A stretch of DNA of 64,000 nucleotides. Origin: Coenobita brevimanus. Taxonomy: Eukaryota > Arthropoda > Malacostraca > Decapoda > Coenobitidae. Position numbers and translations under genes: made by a program. The notes below the pieces were generated by a model, which ran no database searches, had not been told where the DNA came from, and worked only from the letters and a program-made list of their open reading frames with translations. Positions 22,770 through 35,035 of the stretch are shown one piece after another; position 1 is the first letter of the stretch; the number at the start of each line of letters is the position of its first letter. The DNA lies in assembly GCA_032717465.1 (NCBI GenBank), contig CM064671.1:51451856-51515855 (forward strand), read 5' to 3'.

Positions 22770-23960
22770 AGTGTCATTAGAGGCAACAGCTCCTTGACCT
22801 TCTTCTAGCCACTCCTGACCCTAGTGACAGAACTAGCTCCAGCCCCACCTTCAGCACATAACATGTCATCCAAGTAACAAAACTCTTCTACACACTCAGG
22901 CGACAAGATCAAGATCAGTCCTTTCATGCCTGGCAATTTCCACATGCTTTCCTCAAAGCACCAAGCAGTTAATGAAATCAGCATTATCTCTCAGTCCACC
23001 TCTAGTACTACAACATCTCTCATGAATCCACTTATCACAAGCACTGCACAAAATGGAATTACGTCCTACACCTCTGTGGCAAACTGAGCATGGCCACTCT
23101 CCTTCCTCTTAGACAGTATCACCACCAACCCTAGATACCATTTCCTTTGGCATTTACTCTCAAGCCCTTGTACTCCATACTTTATCTTCAGCTCTAAAAT
23201 CTTTCGTCTGCCTGTTTTTCATTCTCAGCCATCAACACCAAATCTTTGGCATACAACATCTCTCACGGGAGTCCATTTCTGAAAGGACTTCCAGCACCAT
23301 GATAAACAATTAGGGGCTGAAGACTGACATCTGATGCACACCAGCATTCATGGAAAATTCATCATTCAAACCTCCTTTTGCTCACTCATGGGTACGAGCA
23401 ACCACGTACAAATCCATAACCATTCTAAGCAGCCACACCTTGATCCCAAGCTCTCTTATTGTTCACTTCACCACCTTCCTAGGGACTTTGTCAAGGGCCT
23501 TTCCCCAAACCAACAAAGGCAAGGTACAGCTCCCTTTTCTTTCCTGTATATTTATCTTGAAGCTGTCAGACAATTAATATTGCATCAATGGTCATTTTAC
23601 TTGTCATGAACCTAAATTGCATCTCATCAGTAATCACTCTTTCCCAAATCATGTCTTCCAGGACTTCTTCCATTACCATAATGATATGGTCCATAAATGT
23701 TCTCTCTATAATTTCATCTCACTACGGCATTACCCTTCCCTCTGTATAATCAGCCTTTTCAACCAGTCGTCTATAACATCAGGCTCATATGCTGTCGTAT
23801 TTATCAAATCAGCAACGAAACTCACTCCTGTATCTCCTCAGGTCTATAGCATATCAGCAGTCAGACCATGCTCAACTGCTGCTTTCCCTTTCCGCATCCT
23901 GCCTATTGCTCTGCTCAAAGTAGCAGCATCAAAGTTAAAGGGTCAAACGCTGGATTCGCT
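22770..23960 (-). mobile_element. LINE fragment with C-terminal zinc finger, fossil
   Basis: Minus-strand, heavily mutated RT. In reading order from 23960 it shows degraded palm and thumb blocks. GKALDKVPRKVVNWAIRELG lies near 23450. MNAGVHQMSVFSPLLF, where relatives have VHQGSVLSPLLF, lies near 23320. YAKDLVLMAEN lies near 23240 and stands for YADDLVL. Near 22790-23130 a Cys/His cluster follows (CSVC ... RNSILCSACDKWIHERC), which matches the zinc finger found at the RT C-terminus of this widespread family. YAKD and several stops make it inactive. The clade was not assigned. Confidence 0.65.
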
Positions 23961-23981
23961 GAGTCCGAACTTTCCCTCTAC

Positions 23982-23983
<2 letters not shown>

Positions 23984-24028
<45 letters not shown>
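23984..24028. repeat. (GA)n microsatellite
   Basis: About 22 GA units. Confidence 0.95.
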
Positions 24029-24033
<5 letters not shown>

Positions 24034-24764
24034 ACTTAATTTCTCGAACAGCATTTCAGTTGTGTATAAATGATGAACCATCATTCTGTGACATGTCCGA
24101 ATACCTGATTTCAAGCAACCAACACCCAGTCTCTCTCACTCTCCTCATAGTTTTCTTCCCCTTTGAGAAGGGTCACCTTGACATGGTGGCATGTCTTGAG
24201 GTGTGGTTGCCAGTGCCACCTACTTTGGAGCCCTGCCTACATTTGTAGGGCTCGGAATTAGTCAGCCACATGGACCAAGCACCCCCTACATCACCGGTGG
24301 AGGAGGCCTGCTGGTGATGTTAGTCCCTGCCCATTTGCAAACATAGGGTGGGACAACTGCCTCTCGCGTGTTTGCTGGGTGTGGCGTCCCACAGTGCTGG
24401 GAGACAGGAGTCCTGTGGGTTGAGTGATGCTGCACACTGCTCCCTGTAGCTAGCAATGCACCTCTTTGGTCCCTTATTCTGCCTAGACAGGTGGCTTGGT
24501 TGGCCTGACCAGGTCAATCGGCTGGTCATGCATTGGCTAGGGTCAAGTGGGCAATGGGGGGCCTGGCACCTCCTATCATCCTGGAGTCACCCTTGTCCAG
24601 GTCCCCCAGTGGTTACCCATGCATACCCTCCCACTACCTCTGGGATCATCAGTGGCGTTACCCCTGGCATGTGACCTCCCCTTGTTGGGTTTCGTGGTGG
24701 GTGGGGGAATGAAATAGATGAAGTAGATGATGTATATTCCACTTTCCAATCAATTAACATCGGC
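24029..24764. other. GC-rich segment before a LINE fragment
   Basis: From about 24170 the sequence becomes GC-rich, and it lies directly upstream of the Jockey-like RT fragment. It contains no convincing reading frame. It may be a LINE 5' UTR, since such GC-rich leaders often precede I-like and Jockey-like elements, but this is inference. Confidence 0.35.
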
Positions 24765-25780
24765 GTGCCCAAGGGATCGGTTCTGGTGCCAACCCTATTT
24801 CTGGTTCATATTGGTGGTCTCTCATCTCACACCCACAATGTCATCCATTCATGTGCAGATGACTCAGCACTTCGGAGTTCATTCACACTCGGGAACCCGT
24901 TTGTAAAGTTTGATGTCTCTGACTCTCAACTCAGTGCAGCTGTGTCCATGGATAGGGACTTCTCTAGGATCAGTGAGTGGACACAAAATAACGTTGTCTG
25001 TTTTTTTGCATATTAAACCAAATATATGCAATTTGCTAACAGACAGATGTTGCCAGATTCGTGTATTGCCTTCGGTGATGCTAATGTTGCCATCTCCAAT
25101 GAAGTTCTTGGTGTTTTAATTAACAGTGCTCTCAGCTGGACTTCTCATGTCAGATCACTTGCTGAGGCCACTTCGGGGGGCTTTGATTGCTGTACGGAGC
25201 CTGTGACTTCTCCACTGACGAGCAGTTGGCTGTAATTTGTGGGAATCCTGTGTGCTCTCAGATTGAGTATTGCTCACCCTTCTGGAATGGATGTGGAGCG
25301 GTTTTACTATAATAATTAGACAAAATTCAGAACGGGGCTGTTGGAATTACTAATAACCCTGCTAATGTGAATAACTGCCACCTCTACAAATGAGAAGGAG
25401 TGTTGCCTCGATTGCATTGTTTGCAGATGTTTTTGTGGCGTGTGCTCAGATGGAGTTGCGTCCATTGTGCCACCTCTCCATGCCTTCCCTCGTGCTACAT
25501 GGACATCTGGTAGTGCCCATGACTGGAATGTCACACAGCCATATTGAAGAACTTCTGGCTATCAGAATTCTTTTATTCCCCAAACTGCATCTCTCTGGAA
25601 ATCACTTCCCCGTAGTTGTTTCCTCCCAAACTTCAATCTACTGCTGTTCAAGTCCAACTTTTACATATATTTTATGAATGGAGGACGCCAGTAGTCTGGT
25701 GTATGGATTTTTTTTTATTTGTTTGTTGTACCTTCCTCTGTTCTGTTATTTAAAAAAATAGTTATTTATATATGGCTCTT
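24765..25780 (+). mobile_element. Jockey-like LINE, 3' fragment, fossil
   Basis: Plus-strand RT remnant. 24765-25016 carries the block GVPKGSVLVPTLFL and a catalytic box reading CADDSALRS (YADD in relatives). 25026-25235 carries the next block, with SNEVLGVLINSALSWTSHV. 25256-25680 carries degraded C-terminal blocks. An A-rich 3' end lies near 25750-25790. Stops and frameshifts separate all pieces. The 5' two thirds are missing. Confidence 0.65.
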
Positions 25781-26300
25781 TTAAATTAAAAATCATGTTG
25801 ATGACTGTGCATCTGTTCCTGGCCATTCTTTGGACTCTGCATCCTTTAATGCCACCCTGGAGCCTTTCCAGGCCCCTGGGGACTTTCCTCCTCTGCCCCA
25901 GCACACACCTGGGGCTAGGAGGAGATTCCCTCGAGTTTGTTCGGTCCAGACGATACGGTGCCAGAGAAATATGCTACAGTAAGTCTCTTGTAAAGAATCC
26001 TTCTGTGAACGGGTCAATACTGGACTTTGACATTTTCATTCTCCACCGTGCCATTGTCTCAGCTTGCGGCAGTAAACCAAAGATCTGTTCCCAAGGGGAT
26101 GGAGGCACGCTTACTGAGGTGTCCTTCCCAGAGTAGAGCTCCTGCTTACAGGTTCTGACTTCTTTTTCTGGTGCCACAGTTGATTGTGCACCCCATGTTA
26201 TTTTTTACACATGCAAAGGTGTGATTTTATTCCTGTGACCACCTCCGATACCCAGAATCATGGCTGTTGGAAGAACTAAGCTCTTCTGGTGTGACCTCTG

Positions 26301-26650
26301 TTGAGCAGCCGCAGAAAAAAAATTGATGGTATCCTGACCCCAAACCCGACCCTTTTCTTGACTTTTGAAAGGCTGACCTTACATACTTCTATGAAGCTGC
26401 CTTGGCTGTCACTTCCTCTGAAGCCATATGTGCCCACCCAACGACGGTGTTTCCACTGTCAGGGGTATGGACATGTTAGCAGATTTTGTCACCGTGCACA
26501 GGCTGGCCTTCCTGGTGTTTGTGTCTCCTGTGGTGGACCAAGTCATACCAGCAACTGTCCAGGACCCCCTTAGTGCTATCACTGTGGAGGTCTTCATGTT
26601 GTATCTTCAAAAAACTGTCCTCGATACTGCATGGAAAAGGAGATATTGAG
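26301..26650 (+). pseudogene. ORF1 (gag-like) zinc-knuckle region of the I-like LINE
   Basis: The frame at 26301-26573 ends in two CX2CX4HX4-5C knuckles, and a third follows after a stop. Such proteins bind the element RNA. The upstream gag body (25800-26300) is present but full of stops. Confidence 0.7.
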
Positions 26651-29389
26651 CATTCACATGAGTGAGCTGATTTCGTTTCCAGAAGCAAAGAGGAGCACCC
26701 AGACTCTCTTCTTCCAGCCCGGGGTTACTTATGCTTCTGTTCTATCCGGAGCACCTGTGCATCATTCTGTGTCCAACTAGTTGCCATGACCCATTACAGT
26801 GATCACTTGCCTATCAGGTGATTTACCGAATGTTGTCCCCGAAATTAGTAATGCATGTGAGAGTGGTGTTTGCTCACCCTCTATAGTTTGCAATCTCTAT
26901 CTTCCTGCTAGTGCTACTGTTGAAAGGGCGGATCTGGAACACCTTAATCGTCGCCATCCTTCTCCCTTTCTGTTACTAGATGTGAATGGTCACTGTCCAC
27001 TGTGGGGTAACAGTGGGACCAACCCTTGTGGTGTTCTGCTGGCCTCTTTAGTGGAAGAAGAGGTGGGCATTTTAAACTCCAGTAAAATGACTAATTTCCA
27101 TAGACTGGAACATTTACTTCCATTGATAGTTTCTTATGCTCAGCTGATACTGTGTTAGATTTTGACTGGGATGTGTTGCCAGACCTGTATGGCAGTGACC
27201 ATTAACTACTAGTGCAAGTGGACCTCTGTCTTGTCTTCCTTGGTGTCTTCTGGATAAAGCTAATTGGCCACTTTTCACGGAATTAAGTTCCATTGTCCTT
27301 TCCGTCGGTTAATTTGCTTCTCTTACTGAGACGATGTCTTATTTCACAGACATATTGCACTCAGCAGCCCTATTATCTATTCCGAGAACAAGTGGTCAAT
27401 TTCTTAAACATCCGGTTCCTTGGTGGAACTCTGAGTGCAGTTCTGCAAAGCCAAGCGAGTTGCCTTTTCTCAACTTCGTTGTCACCGTGGGGATCCTCCG
27501 TATTTGGTGGCATATCAAAGGGCACGAACTCATATAAGGCGGGTTTCAAAGGAGGCCAAGTGATCTTCCTGGAAGGGTTGTGTTTCCTCCAACAATTTGA
27601 GGGTTTCCTTCACTCAGGTGTTGAACTGGGTAAGGAAAATTTCATGAAAATTTACTATTCCCTTCCCTCCTGTTTTATCTGCAGAAGGTGGAACTGTAGC
27701 TGAACCTTTCTCTGCTGCAAAGTTCCTTGTTGCTCTTTTTTCTAGTGTGTCACGGAAGGATATAGAGTCGCCTCCGGCTTGCCACCATCGGCACCCAGAT
27801 TCTTGTGGTATCAGTTTTGCCTCTTCTGGGGGAAAATCTTATAATGTCCCCTTTTCCATTTCCGAACTCCAGGCAGCTTGGTCGCAGTGCTATGATTCTT
27901 CTCCTGGCTGTGATGATATTCCTTATGCCTTTTTCTATTCCACCTGTCTGATGAGCCCATTCCGTTTTTGCTGTCATTATTAAATAATATCTTGTGTTCC
28001 GGTGAGGTACGGCTTGTTGGGATGTTCCAGTAATTATCCCTATCCCTAAGCCAGGTAATGACCACCTACAGCTGACGAATTATCGACCCATTTCTCTGAC
28101 TTCTTGTGTATGTAAGGTTCTGGAAAAGATGGTCAATGTTAGGCTTATTGGATTTTGGAGAGAGGTGACTTCTTATCACCTGTTCAGTATGGTTTTCGTA
28201 AAATTCGAACTACTGCTGATGCACTACTGTCCTTAGAATCTTCTGTCTGTGAGGTTTTCTCCACTAGCCAATACCAGGTCACGTACTTCTTTGATCCAGA
28301 AAAGGCATATGACATTGCCTGGCGCGATGGTGTTTTACTTTCTTTTCTTGAGTTTGGTCTTCATTGGCACTTGCCTATTTTATTCAGCAGTTTTTATCTA
28401 ACCGTTTTTTTAAGGGTCCGGGTGGGAGGAGTGCTTTCTAATGCCTGGCACTTGAAGATGGGATACCACATGAGAGTATCATTAGTGTTACTGTCTTTGC
28501 TGTGGCCATCAATAGTGAAATAATGTACTTCACGATGATTTACGAGGCTAACTATATGTAGATGACCTTTTAATTTCCTTTGCTGCATCCAGAATGTTTC
28601 TGATAGAGAGGAAGTTGCAGCTAGCCATTAACAGAATTTCTTTGAGGGATGAGTCTCGTGGCCTCCAGTTTTCTTTAACAATGACAGCGACCATGCATTT
28701 TTGTCATCTTCGGGGGTTTCACCCAAACGCTGACTTGTATCTCAATGGTCAGCGAATATCCTGTGTGTAAGAGACACGGTTTCTGCATCTTCTATTTGAT
28801 AGACGACTAACTTCGGTTCCTTATTTTCGTTCTGTGAAGACAGCTTGTATTAAAGCCTTGAGTCTTTTGAGGGTTTTGGCTCATACCTCCCTGGGAGCTG
28901 ACTGTCAGACTCTCCTCCTCTTGCACAGGTCTCATATCCTCCTAAATTTGAATATGGTGGTGAGATCTACTCTGCAACAAATATCCGTCTTTAGTTGTTA
29001 AATTCTGTGCACCATGCTGGTCTATGTCAGGCAACCGGGGAATTCAGATCATCCCCGGTTTCAAGTGTGTTGGTGGATGCTACTGTCTTCCCTTTGGATT
29101 TGCATCACCAATCATTGATGATGAGGTGTTGGTATCATCTTCACAACGTTCCGGACTCAATTTTTTTGTACCATCGCTTTCCAGGATTCCAGTTCCTCTG
29201 TTTATGGCACCCGTCCCAGTTTCCCAAAGCCCGTTGGTTACAGGGTTCAGTCTCATATGTTAGCCCTCTCTGTTCCGAAACTGGCAGTTTTGTTTTTTTT
29301 GGTTACTCCCTCATGTGATATTCTGTAGGTCCGTGTTTGGAAAAATGGGCTTACTTCCCTCTCTGGTGTCCCTCTTTCTCATTTTAGAA

Positions 29390-29800
29390 CATGCCTCCTC
29401 CCATGAGGGTTTTGTCCTTGTTTTTACTGATGGATCTAAGACTGATACTGGACTTGGCTTTAGTCTCGTCTTCCCTTCCTTCAGTAGGGGAGGATAGCCT
29501 TCCTGGTATTGCTTCAGTGTATATGGCAGAACTGAGTGCGATTTTATGAGCTCTCAAAATCATTTTTTCTCTCCCTCAAACTGCTTTTGTGATTTTCAGT
29601 GACTTCTATAGTGTTCTTTCTACACGAGTCTTTTAATGCATCCCATCCACTAGTTTTATCAATTTTAGAGTAGCTTTTTCTTCATGGCTGTCGTGTCCAT
29701 CATGTGGATTTCTACTGAGTACTTGCGCATCTTGGTTTGGTGGGCAACGAGAGGGTAGACATTTTAGCTAAAACTGCGTCTTCTTAATGGCCCCCTATTG
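29390..29800 (+). pseudogene. RNase H domain of the I-like LINE
   Basis: Catalytic blocks are in the right order but different frames: TDGSKTD (first Asp, near 29430), MAELSAI (Glu, near 29525), SDFYSVL (Asp, near 29600) and GLVGNERVDILAK (near 29735). RNase H degrades the RNA strand during element replication. Confidence 0.7.
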
Positions 29801-30420
29801 ACTACCCACTTCCTACTTCCGATGTAACACCTTCCTTGTGGTATGCGAATCGTACATGTTGGCAGAGAGTGGGATGGTGTAATATAATAAGTCAAAAGAA
29901 ATTTTTCAGAGAGCGGTGGTGCCGAGGGATGTCTCCTCCATCCTTTGGCAATTTTAGGTGGTGCTTGCCAGGCTTCGCGTTAGTCACTCTTGGATTTTAC
30001 CCATGGGTTTCTGATGAGTGGTGGGACACAACTGTACTGTGATGATTGCCTTGTTCCCATTACTGTCTGTCACTTGCTGATTGAGTGTCCAAGTCTGGAG
30101 AACCTCAATCAGAGATTCCTCTGTAGGTATATGTGGGCAGATGGTGCCTACTGTCTGTCTTTGGTGCTTGGTGGAGCCTCCAGCGATTTTGCCGATGTTT
30201 TTAGTTTTCTCCATGCCACCTTCTATTTCTATAAGCAACTGATATTTTTTTAAACTGTTATTTTGTTATTTGTAGTGTTTCAGTTCTACTAATAGGTATT
30301 AACTTTATTTTGAATAAGCACCATTTATTTGCGGCATCTTTTACCTTGTTGTCCGGCTGCATATGACCCTGACAGTTGCACCGCCAGATTTTAATTATAA
30401 TCAATCAGTCGATCAATCAT

Positions 30421-31100
30421 AGTTTTCTTAACCATGTTTACGTATGTTTTATGGTAAAAAGTTAAGTTTCTGACAAGACTAAATGTATAAAGGCAAGTAA
30501 AACTTCTTAACACCCAGGGTTTCGCACTTTTTGATTTTTTTAATACATCAATCACGGCAAGAGTAACACATTTAATACACATTATATAACACAGTCTACG
30601 TTTGCTTACTTCGTAATATCTAGGCCATACCTGTAGATTTTGCTTTGTAAAGAGTTATAGATATCGTGTACCAACAATTTCTATTGCAAAATGTTGTATT
30701 CCTTCATACTTATGAGATTTGATAAGTTCTTAACAATACTGATATTCTGTTACTAACAACAATAGCTTGCTTCCGTGAATCATTAGCTTCATACACCGTC
30801 ACTGAAAGCATGCATGAAATGCCTTATCAAGTGCACAGTCACCGAATTGTTCAAATGAGAAAATTACACACACTATAAAATACTATGCATTGACAAAATA
30901 CTACCAATGTCGTCCAACCAATCAACACCTTCATTTCTGAGTATAGTTAATCCAGGTCTGTATCACCCTTAGGGCTGGAACTTCTCAGAGAATCTGTGAA
31001 ACTGGTGTGAGAGTAGTGTAGGGTCCTCATCCAGAGTTCAGGTAAAAAGTATGCTGTAATGGAGAGATGCTGGTTCTACTGCAGTAACCATGACACTGAG
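30421..31100. other. AT-rich unique sequence, no gene seen
   Basis: No coding frame, terminal repeats or RNA fold recognised. Confidence 0.5.
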
Positions 31101-31935
31101 GCATTGTTGGTTGGTTGGTTGGTCTGTAGATCTTTGCCCTACAACTGTGGTGGGACACGGGCAAACAGAGAGCTTGAAAGGGTAGGATGCAGGAAAAGCT
31201 CCCCTAGGGGAGCATAGCACGGCAGGCAAACTGGCGAATGAGGGAAAAGCGGCAGAGGCAGGGGATGAAGCGATGGTTGATGGTGAGATCGACTGCCCGA
31301 TGGTCAACAAGGGCAGGAGGGCGGGATGAGACAGCTGAGTAGACATTGCAACACCGATGGAGGAGGCGTCAATGAGCTCCAGGTGGAAAGCCCCAAACGA
31401 CTTGACGGTGGATGATGAGGCCGGCTGCACGATGGTCGATGAGGGCAGGGCGGGACGAGAGCCAGGTAGACATTGCGGTGCTGATGGAGGAGGCACCAAC
31501 GAGCTCCAGGTGGAAAAGCCCCAACGCTGCCCTCAACCCCCTTGCCCTTGGTGGAAATAGGGCGTTGGAAGCTCCTGCAGCTCCCCCATAGCAGCAGATG
31601 AGTGCCCAGGAGGGTAGGCCCAGTCACGGTCGAAGGGAGAGAGGGCCCTGATCCAAGTAGTGGCGTTGGGAGGGTCGTCGGTTGTGGTTGATGGGTAGAG
31701 GAGCCTCGACCTCCTGGTGGGCAGATCTAGGCCCTCAAACTCCGGGTGGAAAAAACAGGCCTGGCCCCCTCAACTGGAACGGCTGCTGTGGAGACCCGGT
31801 CCCGCTGGGAACAGTGGTGGAGATGTTGCCTTGACGAGAGATGGGCTGCAAGTGCTGTGTCAGCAGGGCTCTGCCTTTCATATTACATGTACTTGAGAGT
31901 CAGCGAGCGTATGCATTGCATTCAATAAGCTTAGT
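31101..31935. other. GC-rich island with a degenerate tandem duplication
   Basis: Much richer in G and C than its surroundings. Starts with a (GGTT)n tract (31106-31122). A unit of about 132 bp occurs at 31298-31429 and again, diverged and shortened, at 31430-31525; each half contains CGATGGTC, AGGGCGGGA, TAGACATTGC and GAGCTCCAGGTGGAAA. Frames on both strands are open by base composition alone, and none resembles a known protein. Confidence 0.55.
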
Positions 31936-32294
31936 TGTCTAGAGCAAAGAGGTGTTCTCGTGACTGCTGGTGACTGGCAGTTGATCTACCAAGATGTGAT
32001 CCAAGTCTGTTAGTTTATGTATCTCAAGTTTTAAGACTCATTTTCCATGACAAGTATTATTTCATATTGTACTGAACATGCGTTTGTAATCTGGAATAAA
32101 TTTTTTAATGAAAGAGGAAGAAAAAGGTAAAGTGTACAATTATTTGTAAAGAAATATTAAGAAGAAATATAGCTGCCAGCAGCGATGCCGGGATTAAATA
32201 GCCACTGTGCACAACACAGGCCATTAAAAGTGGCAGGTACGTGAACGTTGGAGGAGGTGTCTGAAGATGAGCACGGTGCACAGTGAAGTGGGCC
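31936..32294. other. AT-rich unique sequence, no gene seen
   Basis: Nothing recognised; it grades into the degenerate CGTCTGAA repeat. Confidence 0.45.
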
Positions 32295-32615
32295 AAAAAA
32301 CCGTCTGAACACAAACTCGTCTGTACACAAATTGTTGTACAAAGAATCGTCTGTACAAAAAATTGTCTTGAAAGTTTTTGAAAATAAATAATGTGAACAA
32401 AAAACAGTGTGGTGAACATAAATCGTCAGCTGAAGAAAAAATCATCAATGATAAATAAATCCTCTTAACCGTCTGACGGTCTAAAAAAAAAATGGCCTGA
32501 TGAACCAAAAATCGTCTGAAAGAATGCAGTGTGAAAAAACGGTCTGAAAAAAATCGTCTGAAAGAATAGTGTGAAAAAACGGTCTGAAAAAAATCGTCTG
32601 ATAAAACTCATTTCA
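32295..32615. repeat. Degenerate repeat around AAATCGTCTGAAAAAA, left part
   Basis: The core (a/c)TCGTCTG(a/t)A recurs many times in an A-rich background (32298, 32318, 32347, 32513, 32546, 32593 and others). The last stretch holds a near-perfect 48-bp doublet, in which AAAACGGTCTGAAAAAAATC occurs twice. The array is interrupted by the RTE-like LINE at 32616 and resumes at 35036. Confidence 0.7.
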
Positions 32616-32630
32616 ACATCAATCAATCAA

Positions 32631-33368
32631 TCAGTAATTTCCTGTGGCACCCCACGGGATGCATAGGGCCTCGATGAACTCTCTCCACCAAGATTTGTCT
32701 TTTGCCATCTCCCTAAGGTCCCACCAACACTTCTCTCCTGCTTCTCTTTTCATTGTCCTCAACCAGGTTTCCCTCGGCCTACCTCGGCCTCTTCTTCCTC
32801 TAGGAGTCCACTGTGGCACATCCTGTATTAAACTGCTTTCTTTTCTATGTATGTGCCTCAGCCACTTCCAGCGAGACAGTCTCACATATTCATCAACTTG
32901 TTCCACTCTTGTAATATCCCTTACTCTTTTATTTGTAACTGTGTCTTGCCACTTTACCCCAAGTATCCTTCTCAGTATTTTATCCTCAAATCCTAGTACT
33001 TTCTGATCTGTTGCAATTGTACTGTACCATGACTCATGCCCAAAAATTAAAATTGGTCTAAACATGGACTTGTAATTTTTTATTTTAGTATGTATGGAAT
33101 ACATATTATTATTCCAAACAGATTTCAACATTCCAACAGCTCGCCAGACCTGTCTAATCCTCTCCTCAATTTCATTGTTTAATGATCCATTAGATGATAC
33201 AATCGTTCCCAGATATTTAAAATTTTCTACGTTCTTCACCACATTATTCCCAATTACACAATCGATTTGGTTCTCCACGTTCATATTGATAATTTCAGTC
33301 TTTCCACAGTTTATTACCAATCCCACTTTTTCTCCTTCCTCCACCAGACAATCCAGCACCCTCTGCAT
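32631..33368 (-). pseudogene. RT C-terminal frame of LINE R2, 245 residues
   Basis: Begins just after the missing YADD box. Contains GLVINCGKTEIINMN, NFKYLGTIVSSNGSLNNEIE, FGHESWYSTIATDQK and a C-terminal RGRRGRGRPRETW block followed by WWDLREMAKDKSWWREFIEAL, the usual end of RTE-type RT proteins. The stop is at the expected place next to the 3' tail. Confidence 0.75.
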
Positions 33369-33458
33369 CTCGTAAATATCATATCACTGAAACTCAAATT
33401 TCCAGTTAATTCCTGGACCTGTTCTCCTTCCAACCTTATTCATAACATAATCCATATC

Positions 33459-34028
33459 CTAAACAAACATCAAAATCGAAAGAACGCCTCCTTGAATCAC
33501 TCTTGACCTAATTTCAAATGGATCACTCAAAGAACCACCCACCATTACCTTACAAAAATTACCTTCATGCAGGCTACTAATAATATTTACAAACTTTTCT
33601 GGTATACCATAAAATCTCATGATTTTCAACATAGCTCCAGGCGAAACACTATCAAACGCCTTTTCAAAATCCACAAAACACATACTAAGTGGCATATTCA
33701 TCTCATTGGCTTGTTGCATTAGATGCCTTACAATAAAAATCTGATCATTACAACCTCGACCCTCTCTAAATCCCGCTTGTTCTTCTCTTAAAATTTTGTC
33801 AATTACTGGCTCTAATCTGTTCAACAAGATTTTGGAAAAGACTTTTGCAACTATAGGTGTCAAAGTTATCCCCCTCCAGTTTCCAAACACGTTTAAATCT
33901 TTTTTTTTTTTTTGTATTTTTATAATCACTCCATTTTTCCACTCTTCTGGTATTGCGCCATTATTCGATGCCACATTAAAAAGTTTCAAAAGCCCATTTA
34001 TCAACTCATCATTTTCCACCTTAAGCAT
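33459..34028 (-). pseudogene. RT fingers-palm frame of LINE R2, 189 residues
   Basis: Shows IPEEWKNGVIIKIQKKKKDL, NWRGITLTPIVAKVFSKIL, EEQAGFREGRGCNDQIFI, CFVDFEKAFDSVSPGAML (first catalytic Asp) and RVIQGGVLSILMFV. The last is a degraded VRQGCVLSPLLF block, and the frame ends just before the YADD region. Low-complexity Lys stretch from the A run near 33900. Confidence 0.75.
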
Positions 34029-35035
34029 TTCAGGAAATATTCCATCCTCTCTTGGCGCCTTAAAATTCCTTTATGGATTTTGTTACCTCTTCCAAGGTTA
34101 TATCCCCTGTTTCTATCTGCAAATCTCTCTCGGCTGGGAAAATGTTCTCTTCAGCTGGGATTGGTCTATTTAGAACAGATTCAGAATGCTCTTTCCACCT
34201 TCCTTTTATATCCAAATCTTTAGTCAACAAGTTACCATTTCTATCTCGTACAGGTACTTCCTTCCTTCTCTTTTCAGTCCCAGTTAACTCCTTTATGGCC
34301 TGATACGCTGCTCTTGTGCTCTGACCTTCATTTTTACTTAACTCAATTTCTGTGTCTGTTGCCTTTTCATCATATAGCCTCTTTTCACGTCTAACGAGTC
34401 ATTTTACTTCAGAATGTAAACTCCAGTACTTTGCTCTAAGTACTTCAACTACCTGGCCATCAACATGTTGTTCTTCACTTCTTAACTTCGCCTCTTTCCT
34501 TTTCTGAATTGCATTCCATGTTTCATCTGACATCCACCTTTTCCTTCTCGCTTTCCTTTTTTCTTAATAGTAACCGTAGCACTCTCATGCAAAACCTCTT
34601 TTACATCACGCTACATTTGATTAATATCATTGTCTTCAGATTCCATCAACGTCTGCAGAACTAGAAACCTGTTCCTACATTACCACCGAAACTTTTCCTT
34701 GGTGTTCCCATCACTTCTCAGCTCATCAAAATCATATTTACCACCTCCTATACAATTACCATTAACGTTTCCTTAAGTTTTATTTTAATCTTTGACACAA
34801 CAAGTTGATGATCACTACCTATATCTGCCCCCCTCCTTACACAAACATCTTGCAAATAACTCCCATGTCTTCTGCTAACTGCAATGTGGTCAATCTGGTT
34901 ACAATATTTACCACATGGTGAAATCCAAGTAGTTTTATGTATTTTTCTATGCTGAAAGATAGTTCCACCAATCATAAGGTAATTTACCAAACTAAAGCTT
35001 CTAAATCGCACCCCATACTCGTTAATAAAAAAAAA

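Larger units (their letters stand above)
25795..30420 (+). mobile_element. I-like LINE, near full-length fossil with gag, EN, RT and RNase H
   Basis: Colinear plus-strand remnants of both ORFs. ORF1 has three CCHC-type knuckles between 26440 and 26640 (CFHCQGYGHVSRFCH, CVSCGGPSHTSNCP and a third CYHC-like). ORF2 starts with endonuclease blocks (near 26940-27060, LLLDVNGHCPLWGNSGTNP). The RT follows (27750-28760), with NYRPISLTSCVCKVLEKM, FDPEKAYDIAWRDG and a degraded palm. Next comes an RNase H (29420-29790), with FTDGSKTDTGLGFSLV, FSDFYSVLS and GLVGNERVDILAK. The C-terminal zinc block CHLLIECPSLENL is near 30075. The 3' end near 30390-30420 carries an ATCAATCAGTCGATCAATCA tail. RT followed by RNase H is the I-group layout. 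Dozens of frameshifts make it inactive. Confidence 0.75.
32616..35035 (-). mobile_element. RTE-like LINE (family R2), 5'-truncated, inserted in the degenerate repeat
   Basis: Minus-strand LINE in three main frames: the endonuclease C-terminal half (34748-35059, with GGTIFQHRKIHKTTW, NQIDHIAVSRR and the SDHQLVV metal site), the RT fingers and palm (33459-34028) and the RT thumb and C-terminus (32631-33368). The segment between 33369 and 33458, which should contain YADD, is frame-broken. The 3' tail is a TGAT microsatellite (32617-32632). A candidate imperfect target duplication flanks it: GATAAAACTCATTTCA at 32600-32615 and GATAAAAGAATCATTTCA at 35046-35063, though both lie in similar repeat sequence. 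It is a different family from that at 2042 and 16936. Confidence 0.75.

Noticed and set aside
31038..31627. Overlapping frames of 153 and 107 codons on the minus strand
   Set aside because: GC-rich sequence with a tandem duplication keeps frames open. No recognisable domain.
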